64,000 nucleotides of DNA, taken from NCBI RefSeq assembly GCF_016863335.1, contig NZ_BOOR01000057.1:35200-99199 (forward strand), written 5' to 3'. The notes beneath the pieces are model-generated. The model ran no database searches and was not told where the DNA came from. It saw only the letters and a list, made by a program, of their open reading frames with translations. This DNA comes from Planotetraspora thailandica (GTDB taxonomy: Bacteria > Actinomycetota > Actinomycetes > Streptosporangiales > Streptosporangiaceae). Shown piece by piece: positions 16,827 through 24,971 of this stretch; within the stretch, counting starts at the first letter, position 1, and every line of letters begins with the position of its first letter. A program made the translations under genes and the position numbers.

Positions 16827-17432
16827 ATGACCACTCCTCCGACCGGTTCACCACTCGCCCTGACCGTGCTGGCGCTGTTGCAGTACAAGCCGTTGCACCC
16901 CTACGGCGTCCAGCGGCTGATCAAGCAGTGGGGCAAGGACAAGGTGGTCAACGTGGGCCAGCGAACGAGCCTCTACCGGACGATCGACCGCCTTACCGCA
17001 GCCGGCCTGATCAAGGTGCGAGAGATGGAGCGCGATCAGGCATACCCGGAGAGGACGGTGTATGAGATCACCGATTCGGGACGCGCCGTGGCTCGCGAGT
17101 GGCTGCTGGACATGCTGGCCATGCCCAAGCGGGAGTTCCCCGAGTTCCCGGCGGCGTTGTCCCACCTGCTGATGCTCACCCCTCTGGAGATACGCGACGC
17201 CCTTGAGCGGCGCGCGAGGACGCTCGACGAAGCGTTGGCCACACTGGACACCGAAATGAGCGCTGAGACCGGACACGGTCTCCCCCGCATCGCCATGCTC
17301 GAAGCCGAATATCTGCGCACTGTCACGGCGGCCGAATTGCAGTGGCTTCGCGCGGTGATCGACGATCTGGGTGGCGGCAACCTGAACTGGTCGGCCGCTG
17401 ACCTCTTGGCATTTGCCGAGGGCCCCGAGTGA
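16827..17432 (+). CDS. PadR-family transcriptional regulator
   Basis: A 201-residue PadR protein. The N-terminal winged helix (residues 8-90) includes LTVLALLQYKPLHPYGVQRL and the wing YPERTVYEITDSGRAV. The C-terminal part (about 100-190) is a helical dimerisation region of the longer PadR class. It diverges from an alpha/beta hydrolase with palindromes between them. The gene for a P-loop kinase starts 20 bases after its stop codon. Confidence 0.92.
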   Translation: MTTPPTGSPLALTVLALLQYKPLHPYGVQRLIKQWGKDKVVNVGQRTSLYRTIDRLTAAGLIKVREMERDQAYPERTVYEITDSGRAVAREWLLDMLAMPKREFPEFPAALSHLLMLTPLEIRDALERRARTLDEALATLDTEMSAETGHGLPRIAMLEAEYLRTVTAAELQWLRAVIDDLGGGNLNWSAADLLAFAEGPE

Positions 17433-17451
17433 GTTGTCGCTTCGAGGTGAA

Positions 17452-17961
17452 ATGAGCAGGCCGAAGTTGTACATCGTCACCGGCTTGCCGTACGCCGGCA
17501 AGAGTGTGCTGTCGCGCGAGTTGGTGCGGCGCTTCGGATTCGGCTACGCCTCGGTTGACGACGAAATCACCAGTGGCCGGTACGACGTGACCACGATGAG
17601 CCAACCGGATTGGAACGACGTTTACAGCAGGGCCTACGACAAGCTCGAAAGTCTCCTGCGAGCTGGGCAGACGGTCGTCTTCGACGGCGCAAGCCTGACG
17701 CGGAGTGAACGGCGGAATCTACGCACCATCGCAGAACAGTGCGGCGCCGTACCAGTGCTCGTCTACGTCGACACGTCACCGGAGGAAACGGCCGAGCGGC
17801 GACTCAAGAACGTGTCCACCCGAGAACGAGCACACCTCAAAGGGGAGACGATGCGTACGGCGCTCGGCATGTTCGAGGAGCCGACAGCAGATGAGCGGCC
17901 GATCGTCTACAACGCCGGTCTCGACTTGGAGCGATGGGTTGAAGAGAACGTCGAGGCATGA
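17452..17961 (+). CDS. P-loop kinase-like ATP-binding protein
   Basis: A 169-residue P-loop protein of the small-molecule or polynucleotide kinase type. Walker A is GLPYAGKS near residues 10-17. TVVFDGASLTRSERRNLR and VYVDTSPEETAERR are the strand-helix segments seen in zeta-like and chloramphenicol-phosphotransferase-like kinases, where the last arginines form the lid. GAGG lies 5 bases before ATG at 17452. It follows the PadR gene by 20 bases on the same strand. The phosphate acceptor is unknown. Confidence 0.8.
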   Translation: MSRPKLYIVTGLPYAGKSVLSRELVRRFGFGYASVDDEITSGRYDVTTMSQPDWNDVYSRAYDKLESLLRAGQTVVFDGASLTRSERRNLRTIAEQCGAVPVLVYVDTSPEETAERRLKNVSTRERAHLKGETMRTALGMFEEPTADERPIVYNAGLDLERWVEENVEA

Positions 17962-18100
17962 ACTGCTGCACCTACCCGTGATCATCCGGCTGGGGCCGCG
18001 CGGCGGGAATTGACCGCGTCACCGATTCCCTTCAGCAGATCGGGCCCTCGGACGTCTTACTGGGTAAAACCTCGGGGCTATTCAGGGAGGCGGCTCAGGC

Positions 18101-18658
18101 GTGCCGACGACGGACTACCTTCCTTCGCCGTATGGCGACCGGCCGGCGAAAGCCGAATCACCGGCCCTTGCGGCGGAGCAGCTCACGCTGTTGTTCCGCG
18201 CCCATGCCGGATCCCTCGTCCGGGTCGCGGTGCTGCTGACCGGAGACGAGGGACTGGCCGAGGAAGTGGTGCAAGACGCCTTCATGGGACTGCATCGCCG
18301 CTGGCAGCGAGAAGGGCCGCCGGACAGCCCACCGGCGTACCTGCGCACCTCGGTCGTCAACGGATGCCGGTCGGCGCTCCGCCGGCGCAGGCTCGCCTCG
18401 CTGGCCGGGATCGAGCCCCGGATCCAGGAGACCTCGGCAGAGGCCGTGGTCTTGCTCCGGGAGGAGCACGCCGCCGTCTTGACCGCGATCAGCAACCTGA
18501 CGCGGCGGCAACGGGAGGTCCTGGTGCTCCGCTTCTATCTCGATCTCGATGATCCGGAGATCGCTGTCACGCTCGGGGTGAGCCGCAGCACCGTGTCATC
18601 CACGATCTCTCGTGCCCTCACGGCGCTCGGCGCGCGTTTGGAAGGTGTTCAGCGATGA
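18101..18658 (+). CDS. ECF sigma factor, SigE type
   Basis: A 185-residue ECF sigma factor. Region 2 spans about residues 30-95 (RVAVLLTGDEGLAEEVVQDA, then PPAYLRTSVVNGCRS). Region 4 spans about 125-178 (LTRRQREVLVLRFYLDL, then GVSRSTVSSTISRAL). Length is standard and there is no extra domain. GTG at 18101 follows AGGGAGG by 10 bases. The stop overlaps the next gene by 4 bases (ATGA), and the next protein has one membrane helix, so it probably holds the sigma factor inactive or is its co-translated partner. Confidence 0.92.
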   Translation: MPTTDYLPSPYGDRPAKAESPALAAEQLTLLFRAHAGSLVRVAVLLTGDEGLAEEVVQDAFMGLHRRWQREGPPDSPPAYLRTSVVNGCRSALRRRRLASLAGIEPRIQETSAEAVVLLREEHAAVLTAISNLTRRQREVLVLRFYLDLDDPEIAVTLGVSRSTVSSTISRALTALGARLEGVQR

Positions 18659-19299
18659 CGGAAGATCTCCAGGAGCGGGTTCGGAACGCGTTCCAGGCAC
18701 GTACGGCGGTCGTCCCGGACCCTGAACAGCCGGACTGGGCGACGACCCCTCGGCGCCGGGTCAGGAGGAGCCGTTTCGCTCCGCTCATGGCCGCGACCGC
18801 TGTCCTGGTCGTGGCGGCAGGCGTCGCCCTGATCAGCCTCGGCGTCGGCTCCGACGAGATCCGGCCGGCGTCTCCCCGTCCGGCTCCGGTGACCGTGCCA
18901 CCGACTGTGCCGCCGATCGCGCCCTGCGCCCCGGACGTCCCCAGCCGGGTGCTCCCGCAGTGGGCCAGACGCGGTTTCACCGAAGCAGAGCCCCGCATGC
19001 CGTACGTCCTCGGCACCCGCGGCGACATCGCGGCGATTCTCTTCGGCAACCCGCTGGCGGCACCGCCACGACCTGATCTCAGCAACAAGATCCTCTGGGT
19101 GTCACGGGTACCCACCGACGGCAGCCCGCTCGTCGTCGAGGCCCGGCTCGCGGGCTCGCGAACGGTGGTCAGTCGCACCGTCGCCGGCGGCCCAGGCCCT
19201 TCGATCATCGACCTTCCCGACAGTGGCTGCTGGCATCTCACCCTCACGTGGTCAGGGCGCACCGACACCATGGATCTGCGCTACAGCAGGCAGAACTGA
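18655..19299 (+). CDS. Single-pass membrane protein, likely anti-sigma partner
   Basis: A 214-residue protein translationally coupled to the sigma gene. A short cytosolic N-terminus (residues 1-42, with LQERVRNAFQART) precedes one transmembrane helix (about 43-66, LMAATAVLVVAAGVALISLG). The extracytoplasmic part is proline-rich near the membrane (TVPPTVPPIAPCAP) and then beta-rich. No zinc HxxxCxxC anti-sigma motif is seen, so calling it an anti-sigma rests on the operon and topology. Confidence 0.75.
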   Translation: MTEDLQERVRNAFQARTAVVPDPEQPDWATTPRRRVRRSRFAPLMAATAVLVVAAGVALISLGVGSDEIRPASPRPAPVTVPPTVPPIAPCAPDVPSRVLPQWARRGFTEAEPRMPYVLGTRGDIAAILFGNPLAAPPRPDLSNKILWVSRVPTDGSPLVVEARLAGSRTVVSRTVAGGPGPSIIDLPDSGCWHLTLTWSGRTDTMDLRYSRQN

Positions 19300-19372
19300 T
19301 CGGTGAATCCTGCGGCTACGCGATGCTTTACGGCACGGTGCGCAGATTGGGGAGGGCCCTGTTGGAGCGCGG

Positions 19373-19978
19373 TCACGTTGTGGCCCGGCCCAGGATCGGC
19401 CGTACATCGATGACCCGTATGCCCGCGGCAAGCGCCGCAGCAGCGCCTTCGTCGGTGTCCTCGTAGGCCACGCAGAGCGCCGGGTCGGCCTTCAACCGCT
19501 CAGCTGCGAGCAGGTAGACGTCCGGGGCGGGCTTGCCGTATCGCACGTCGTCCCTGGTGACGACCGCGTCGAACAGCGGACGCAGGCCGGTGGCCTGGAG
19601 GCTCTCCTCGACCGCGCGCCGCGAGCCGCCCGATGCCACCGCCAGCGGCACTCGCCCGTGATGCGCGCGGGCCACGGCCACCACGGGCGCGTTCGGCTCC
19701 ACCGTGCCGACGAGCCGGCTGTAGGCGTCGAGTGCGGCGGCGCGGACGGCGGCGTGGTCGAACTCCCGGTCGGTCTCCTTCGCCAGCTCCATCAGCAGGT
19801 CGTCGGCGGGTAAGCCGGTGCGGGCGCGGTACCACGTCGTGTCGAGCTCGACATCCCACTCCGCCAGAGCGGCACGCCAGGCGCTTTCGTTGGCGGCGGT
19901 CGTATCGATGAGGGTGCCGTCACAATCGAAGATCAGTGCGGCGTACGGCAGGGCGGGGAGGAGCGAAGAGTCGAGCAT
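19373..19978 (-). CDS. HAD-superfamily phosphatase (subfamily IA)
   Basis: A 201-residue HAD hydrolase of the beta-phosphoglucomutase / sugar-phosphatase group. Motif I is FDCDGTLID with both catalytic aspartates, motif II is VASGGSRRAV, motif III uses the lysine in GKPAPDVYL, and motif IV is YEDTDEGAAAA. The cap domain lies between motifs I and II. ATG at 19978 is preferred, with AGGTG upstream. It stands alone. Confidence 0.88.
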   Translation of the reverse strand: MLDSSLLPALPYAALIFDCDGTLIDTTAANESAWRAALAEWDVELDTTWYRARTGLPADDLLMELAKETDREFDHAAVRAAALDAYSRLVGTVEPNAPVVAVARAHHGRVPLAVASGGSRRAVEESLQATGLRPLFDAVVTRDDVRYGKPAPDVYLLAAERLKADPALCVAYEDTDEGAAAALAAGIRVIDVRPILGRATT

Positions 19979-20072
19979 GAGCACCTGACTGTGGGAAAGG
20001 GTCGCCGCTCCACCCTAACCAGGGGGCCCTCGAAGACCCGTGGCCGTGCCTGCCCCGGCTACGGCGCACGGG

Positions 20073-20699
20073 TCATGGTCGGAGGGCCAGCACGCGGAAG
20101 CTGATGCCGCGCGTCATCCGGGACACCGACTCGATTTCGAAACCTGCCTGTTCCAGGAACGGCCGGGGATCGCGGGTGAGGTAGTCGGCTTCGAACCGTA
20201 CGGACACCGGTTCCAGCAGCCGCATCCCAGCCCGGATGATCGGGTTGCTCGACGGCCCATGCTCGGCCAGCACGAACCGCCCGCCCGGCTTGAGCACGCG
20301 GTAGGCCTCGCGCGCCGCGGCCGCCGGGTCGGGGATGGTGCACATCGTGAACGTGGACAATACGGTGTCCGCGATGCCGTCGGGCAGGTCCAGGCGCTGC
20401 ACATCGCCCTGCCGCAGTTCCACCCGCTCACCGAGGGCGGCCCGCGCCACCCGCCGCCGCGCCAGTTCCAGCATGCGCCCGGACAGCTCGATCCCGACCA
20501 CCGTGGTGTCGGCGCCGTACAGCGGCAGGTTGAGCCCGGTGCCGACCGCGATCTCCACGACGTGGCCGCGCGCCTGGCCGACGGCCCACTCCCGGCTTCC
20601 CGGAAAGAGGCGTCGCTCCCAGGCCAGCATTTGAGGGTCGTACCGATCCGCGAGCCGGTCGAACACCCGGCGCACGTCCGCATCCGTGGTCGTCCGCAT
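20073..20699 (-). CDS. Class I SAM-dependent methyltransferase
   Basis: A 208-residue methyltransferase. Motif I is VVEIAVGTGLNLP, followed by VGIELSGRMLELA (motif II), LDLPDGIADTVLSTFTMCT (motif post-I to III) and VLKPGGRFVLAEH. It resembles the UbiE/COQ5 and phospholipid-methyltransferase group. ATG at 20699 has AAAGG 7 bases upstream; ATG at 20702 is adjacent. The substrate is unknown. Confidence 0.85.
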   Translation of the reverse strand: MRTTTDADVRRVFDRLADRYDPQMLAWERRLFPGSREWAVGQARGHVVEIAVGTGLNLPLYGADTTVVGIELSGRMLELARRRVARAALGERVELRQGDVQRLDLPDGIADTVLSTFTMCTIPDPAAAAREAYRVLKPGGRFVLAEHGPSSNPIIRAGMRLLEPVSVRFEADYLTRDPRPFLEQAGFEIESVSRMTRGISFRVLALRP

Positions 20700-20821
20700 C
20701 ATGCGACCTTTCGAGAACGGGAAGTTCGCAGATCGTTTCACGACATGAGCCGCCGGAACATCCCTTGTTGGCACGACGGCCTTGCTCAAACACGCACCGG
20801 GCGGTGAGCAAAGGATTTGGG

Positions 20822-21949
20822 TCAGTGCTTGAGACAGAGCGCGGCATCGAATACGGCGTACAGGTCACTCCGTCTGGCGGGGGTGTCCGCCGAACCCGTG
20901 ACGTAGACGGTCGCCTGCCTGCCCTTGCGGTCGGTTCCGCTCACCGTGGACACGCCGGGAAGGTCGCCGTCGTGGAACCACGCGGAGCCGCCGCAGCTCA
21001 ACGGCTCTCTGGCGACACCGAGCCCGTACTCGTCGCCGACGGCCCCGCTCGGCACCATCCCGGCGATCATGGTGTGCACCGTCTTCGCGGGCAGCAGCCG
21101 TCCCTCGAACACCCCCCGCCAGAACCGGTTCAGGTCGGCTGGAGTGGAGATCAGCCCGCCGCTGGGACCGAACTCGTGGCCGGGCAGTTCGGTCACGTCG
21201 ATGACGCCGGCGTCCGGAGTCAGCGGGTGGACGCCGTACGTGTGGGCGTGCGGGCCGCGGATGCCGAGTTCGCCGGGCTCCGGCCAGTAGGTGTCCTTCA
21301 TGCCCAGCGAATCGAAGATCTGCTCCCTGGTGACCGCCTGGTAGTCGCGGCCCGTCACCTTCTCCACGATCATGCCGGCGACCAGGTAGTTGGTGTTGGA
21401 GTAGGACCACCGCTCGCCCGGCTCACCGGTCGGCTTACGGGACAACGCCAGCTTGAGGTAGTCCTGCGGTCCCTTCGACCAGTCCACGATGTCGGCGAAC
21501 TCAGGCAGGCCGCTGGTCTGCAGGAGGAGCTGCCTGACCGTGATGTCCCTGCCGTCGATCGCGGCCCCCTCCCCGGTGCCGCGCAGCACTCCAGGAAGGT
21601 AGCGCTCGACGGGCTTGTCCAGGTCGATGCCGAGTTTCAGCACTGTGACCGCGATGAACGGCTTGCTGACGCTGGCGATCCGGAACCGGGCGTCCGGGCC
21701 GACCATGCGGCGGCCCGTGCCCAGTTCGGCGGTGCCGGAGGTGACGGTGACAGTACGGCCGCGCTGATCGGTCACGTGCACGATCGCGCCCGGCAGCCCG
21801 TCGATCCGGGTCAACCGGTCCAGCCGCTGCTGGAGGTCCTGGCTCTGCCGGTTTCGGCTCTGCTCGGAGACCGCCAGCGCCGGGCCTGCGGTGCCGGCGA
21901 TCAGGAGTGCGGTGATGAGGCCGAGGGAGAGGAGACGCTTGCCGTGCAT
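20822..21949 (-). CDS. Secreted serine hydrolase, D-alanyl-D-alanine carboxypeptidase (class C) family
   Basis: A 375-residue exported protein with a signal peptide (residues 1-26, ending PALA). The catalytic set is complete: SVSK (Ser93, Lys96), YSN (183-185) and HDG in FHDGDLPG near residue 327. This matches DD-carboxypeptidases of the R61 class and related esterases, acting outside the membrane on peptidoglycan or D-amino peptides. Unlike the serine hydrolase at 323-1708 it has the standard YSN and an export signal. Confidence 0.9.
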   Translation of the reverse strand: MHGKRLLSLGLITALLIAGTAGPALAVSEQSRNRQSQDLQQRLDRLTRIDGLPGAIVHVTDQRGRTVTVTSGTAELGTGRRMVGPDARFRIASVSKPFIAVTVLKLGIDLDKPVERYLPGVLRGTGEGAAIDGRDITVRQLLLQTSGLPEFADIVDWSKGPQDYLKLALSRKPTGEPGERWSYSNTNYLVAGMIVEKVTGRDYQAVTREQIFDSLGMKDTYWPEPGELGIRGPHAHTYGVHPLTPDAGVIDVTELPGHEFGPSGGLISTPADLNRFWRGVFEGRLLPAKTVHTMIAGMVPSGAVGDEYGLGVAREPLSCGGSAWFHDGDLPGVSTVSGTDRKGRQATVYVTGSADTPARRSDLYAVFDAALCLKH

Positions 21950-22119
21950 GGGAGGCCGCCTTCATGCCGGGGGATTCGGATGATCCCGATTCTGTTCAGC
22001 CGGGCCTCGCCGGGCAGTCACGCGCACACCCGTCTCTGAGTAGGGCGTCCCCTACTTCACGGGGTGACCGTTTCCGCAGCCCTGCCGTACGGCCGCGCGA
22101 ATCCCTCTCCGCTCGGGTA

Positions 22120-22460
22120 GCGTCCTGGACGTTCATGGAAGGGACGCCATGTCGACCACGTCTTCGATCAATGGGGAGGTCCGTGCGTCGGACTGGCGCT
22201 CCTGCGCAACACCGCCAAGATCGCTCTCCCGTGGGAGTTGGGGCACACAGTGGCGTACGGCTTCGCCACCGCCCCCGGGAACCCGCCCGTGTCTCTGATG
22301 GTGCTGACGATCATCGTCTACGTCGTCATGTTCGCCTGGCTGGGCGCCCTTTTCCTGCCTTCGACCAGAACGCCCTACGACCTGCTCGGCGGAACCCGGG
22401 TCGTCCCGGGATTCCGCGAGTGCCGCTTCCGGCTGTCGCGGCCGCTTCGCCGGTCGTCGT
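22120..22460 (+). pseudogene. RDD-family membrane protein, C-terminal relic
   Basis: One frame encodes LLRNTAKIALPWELGHTVAY and then a hydrophobic helix ending TRTPYDLLGGTRVV, the conserved last two segments of RDD proteins. No start codon, first helix or arginine/aspartate motif remains upstream, and the frame runs on past the normal end into the opposing GNAT gene. It is the fossil of a truncated gene. The gap to the serine hydrolase upstream holds nothing else I recognise. Confidence 0.6.
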
Positions 22461-22488
22461 CGCGCGGAGCAGAGCTTGACCTTCTCGA

Positions 22489-23022
22489 CTACGCCAAGAG
22501 GCCTGCCGCAGTCGAGAAGGTGAGTTCGTATTCGACCTGCTCGATGGGATTGCCGTCACCGAAGTCGTGACCACGTACCGCACCTGACTCCGTGAAGCCG
22601 CTCTTGGCATAGAAGCTGCGTGAGCGGGGTGTGCCACGCAGCGTCCAAAGGTGTACCTCGTCGACGCCGGCCTCGCGGATCCGGCGCAGGGTGGCGGTCA
22701 TCAGGGCGCTTGCGACACCGGTGCCCCACCCATCCGGATGGCCGTAGAAGCCGAAGATCTCCGCTGACCGTGACCGTGTCGGCGAGGAACCGAAGTAGGA
22801 GAAGGCCAGCGGCCGCCCGTTCAGTACGGCGAGCATGACGCTGTCCTCTCCTCCCTTGGCCAACACGTCGTGCCACTTGGTCCGCCGGTGTTCCACCGCT
22901 TGAGCGAAGAACTCCGGGGCGAAGAAACCGGCGTAGGCCGCCGTCCAGGACGCCGCATGGATCTCGCCCAGCGCATACCCGTCGTCCGCAGAAGCCGTGG
23001 ATACCGTGAAGTTCTTGGTCAC
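22489..23022 (-). CDS. GNAT-family N-acetyltransferase
   Basis: A 177-residue GNAT protein. An N-terminal beta-alpha segment (IHAASWTAAYAGFF, typical of one GNAT group) precedes the acetyl-CoA loop HPDGWGTGVASALM, with LWTLRGTPRSRSFYAKSGF as the conserved C-terminal part. GTG at 23022 is preceded by TAGTGT ending 6 bases upstream, so it looks leaderless. The acceptor is unknown. Confidence 0.88.
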   Translation of the reverse strand: MTKNFTVSTASADDGYALGEIHAASWTAAYAGFFAPEFFAQAVEHRRTKWHDVLAKGGEDSVMLAVLNGRPLAFSYFGSSPTRSRSAEIFGFYGHPDGWGTGVASALMTATLRRIREAGVDEVHLWTLRGTPRSRSFYAKSGFTESGAVRGHDFGDGNPIEQVEYELTFSTAAGLLA

Positions 23023-23070
23023 AACATCACACTAGTCAGCCGGCCATGCAGTCAACCGCTCCGCGCGCGA

Positions 23071-23105
23071 GGCAGCCCCGTGAGGCCGTGCCTCGGAGGG
23101 CTGCC
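23071..23105. terminator. Two-tier hairpin after SigJ-type sigma gene
   Basis: GGCAGCCC (23071-23078) pairs with GGGCTGCC (23098-23105), and inside it GAGGC pairs with GCCTC. The hairpin lies about 34 bases past the stop of the leftward sigma gene. There is no T-run, so its role as a terminator is probable rather than certain. Confidence 0.5.
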
Positions 23106-23138
23106 GCTGGTCCATCGGGGCTACGTTTGTTTCCTGGA

Positions 23139-24200
23139 TCACATCGGAGATTCGTGCGGATTCATCCCGATTTCCGGAGGCGAAGGCAGCGATCGCGGTA
23201 GCCCGAACGATGGGAGCACGCTGTTCTCGAAGCGGGTCATGGCGCAGACCCGGTCACCCCGTAGAGCGAGGACGTACAGGCCGGTCCCGTGCCGGATACC
23301 GGTGGGGGCGCGAAGGTAGGCGCCGAACGCCGGCTGACCGTTGGCCCGCGTCGGCACGAGGTCGTACCTGCGGCCTGAGCCGAACAGGCCGGCGCAGAAA
23401 CGGGCCACAACCTCTAGGCCCTCGTATTCGAGGGGCAGCGGCGGCATGGACATGAAGACGTCGTCGGTCAGCAGGGCCACCAGTGCGTCGATGTCGCCGG
23501 ACTCGTACGCGCTGACGAACTTCGCCACCAGCGCCTCCTCGGCCGGCGAGCCGGCGGCGGGAGGCGGTTCGAGGGCGGTGGCCTGGGGTCGTCGGCCCTG
23601 CAGGCCGGCGCGCGCCCGCTTGAGGGCGCTCTTGACCGATTCGACGGTCGTGTCCAGCATGTCGGCCACCTCGTCGGCGTGGAATCCGAGGACGTCGCGC
23701 AAGACGAGTACGGCGAGCTGGCGAGGCGGCAGGACCTGAAGCGCGGTCACGAAGGCCAAAGAGATGGACTCTGTCTGTTCGTAGCGGGCCTCCGGGCCGA
23801 GCGGCACATTGATCGCATCTTCGAGGAGGATGTCGGGATACGGCTCGAGCCAGACGACCTCGCCGAGCCGGGTCGGCTCGGGCGGTTCTACCCCGGGGAT
23901 GTCCCACTCCTTGGGCGGGCGCCGGCTGGCCGAGCGGAGCGCATCGAGGCATCGGTTGGTGGCGATCCGGTAGAGCCAGGTGCGTAGCGAGGCACGACCG
24001 TCGAACCCTGCCAGACCCCGCCAGGCGGCCAGCAAGACCTCCTGAAGGACATCCTCCGCATCCTGCAACGATCCGAGCATCCGATAGCAGTGCACCTGCA
24101 ACTCGCGACGGTGCGGCTCGGTCAGCGCCCGGAACGCCTCGCCGTCCCCGGCCCGCGCCCTGCTGATCAGGTCGGCTCTCGCCAACTCCACTCTGGCCAC
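23139..24200 (-). CDS. ECF sigma factor with SnoaL-like domain (SigJ/TIGR02960 type)
   Basis: A 353-residue ECF sigma factor. Region 2 has HCYRMLGSLQDAEDVLQEVL and RTWLYRIATNRCLDALR; region 4 has LPPRQLAVLVLRDVLGFHAD and TTVESVKSALKRARAGL. A C-terminal SnoaL-like domain covers about residues 235-345 (KFVSAYESGDIDALVALLTD). GTG at 24200 has AGGAG 4 bases upstream. It differs from the one at 13876 by the longer region 2-4 linker. The neighbour upstream is a divergent RibD-like reductase, which may be its target. Confidence 0.92.
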   Translation of the reverse strand: MARVELARADLISRARAGDGEAFRALTEPHRRELQVHCYRMLGSLQDAEDVLQEVLLAAWRGLAGFDGRASLRTWLYRIATNRCLDALRSASRRPPKEWDIPGVEPPEPTRLGEVVWLEPYPDILLEDAINVPLGPEARYEQTESISLAFVTALQVLPPRQLAVLVLRDVLGFHADEVADMLDTTVESVKSALKRARAGLQGRRPQATALEPPPAAGSPAEEALVAKFVSAYESGDIDALVALLTDDVFMSMPPLPLEYEGLEVVARFCAGLFGSGRRYDLVPTRANGQPAFGAYLRAPTGIRHGTGLYVLALRGDRVCAMTRFENSVLPSFGLPRSLPSPPEIGMNPHESPM

Positions 24201-24255
24201 CTCTCTCCTGCGCCCTTGTCGCTCTCCCTGTATGGACGCCGGCCGGGGACCGAAA

Positions 24256-24282
24256 GGGGCGCTCGATGAGCGCCCCTTTTTT
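24256..24282 (+). terminator. Canonical terminator upstream of the RibD-like gene
   Basis: GGGGCGCTC pairs perfectly with GAGCGCCCC over 9 bp with a GAT loop, followed by TTTTTT. It lies between the divergent sigma and reductase genes with no rightward gene before it. It may be an attenuator in the reductase leader or may shield it from antisense transcripts. Confidence 0.75.
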
Positions 24283-24338
24283 GGATGTGGCGTCGTCTGG
24301 ATCAGTGGTAGCCGACAACACCGACAAGGAGCACCACC

Positions 24339-24923
24339 ATGGGAAACATCATCGTCAGCGAGAACGTCTCGCTCGACGGAGTCATCCAGGACCCGACCGG
24401 TGAGGACGGCCTCGGGCGCGGCAGCTGGTTCACGTGCATCGGGGACAAGGATCGTGAGGCGTGGGCCAAGGTCGAGTTGGAGGAGGCCATGGGCGCCGAG
24501 GCGCTGCTGCTGGGGCGACGCAGCTATGCGTACTTCCTTGCACGTGGCTGGGCGTCTCGCAGCGGTGAGTGGGCGGACAGGTTGCGAAGCCTGCCCAAGT
24601 ACGTCGTCACTTCTTCCGCCCTCGAAGGTCCCGGTTGGGGCAACGCGACGGTCTTGAAGGGCGACGTGGTGAAGGAAGTCGCGAAGCTGAAGCGACAGGT
24701 GGACGGGGACATCGTCGTCTACGGCAGCGGCCGCCTCGTTCACACGCTGACGCAGCACGACCTCGTCGACGAATGGCGGCTGATGACCTACCCGATCGTG
24801 GTCGGGGCAGGCGAGCGGCTCTTCGGCGAGACCAGCGGCGTCAAGCCCATGCGCCTCATCGACACCCACACCGTCGGTGACGGACTCGCCTTCCTGACCT
24901 ACCGGCCCGTCCGAGACGCCTGA
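24339..24923 (+). CDS. RibD C-terminal-like / dihydrofolate-reductase-like oxidoreductase
   Basis: A 194-residue protein of the RibD_C/DHFR-like fold, presumably NADPH-dependent. Signatures are SENVSLDGVIQDP at the start, ALLLGRRSYAYF, KYVVTSSAL, DIVVYGSGRLVHTL (cofactor loop) and YPIVVGAGERLF. Such stand-alone homologues in actinobacteria have no proven substrate. AAGGAG lies 8 bases before ATG. The stop codon abuts the inverted-repeat element that starts at 24923. Confidence 0.88.
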   Translation: MGNIIVSENVSLDGVIQDPTGEDGLGRGSWFTCIGDKDREAWAKVELEEAMGAEALLLGRRSYAYFLARGWASRSGEWADRLRSLPKYVVTSSALEGPGWGNATVLKGDVVKEVAKLKRQVDGDIVVYGSGRLVHTLTQHDLVDEWRLMTYPIVVGAGERLFGETSGVKPMRLIDTHTVGDGLAFLTYRPVRDA

Positions 24924-24971
24924 GAGCTGTCTCTTGGATCTTCTGACTAACCGAGTCTGCTGGCAGCCCTA

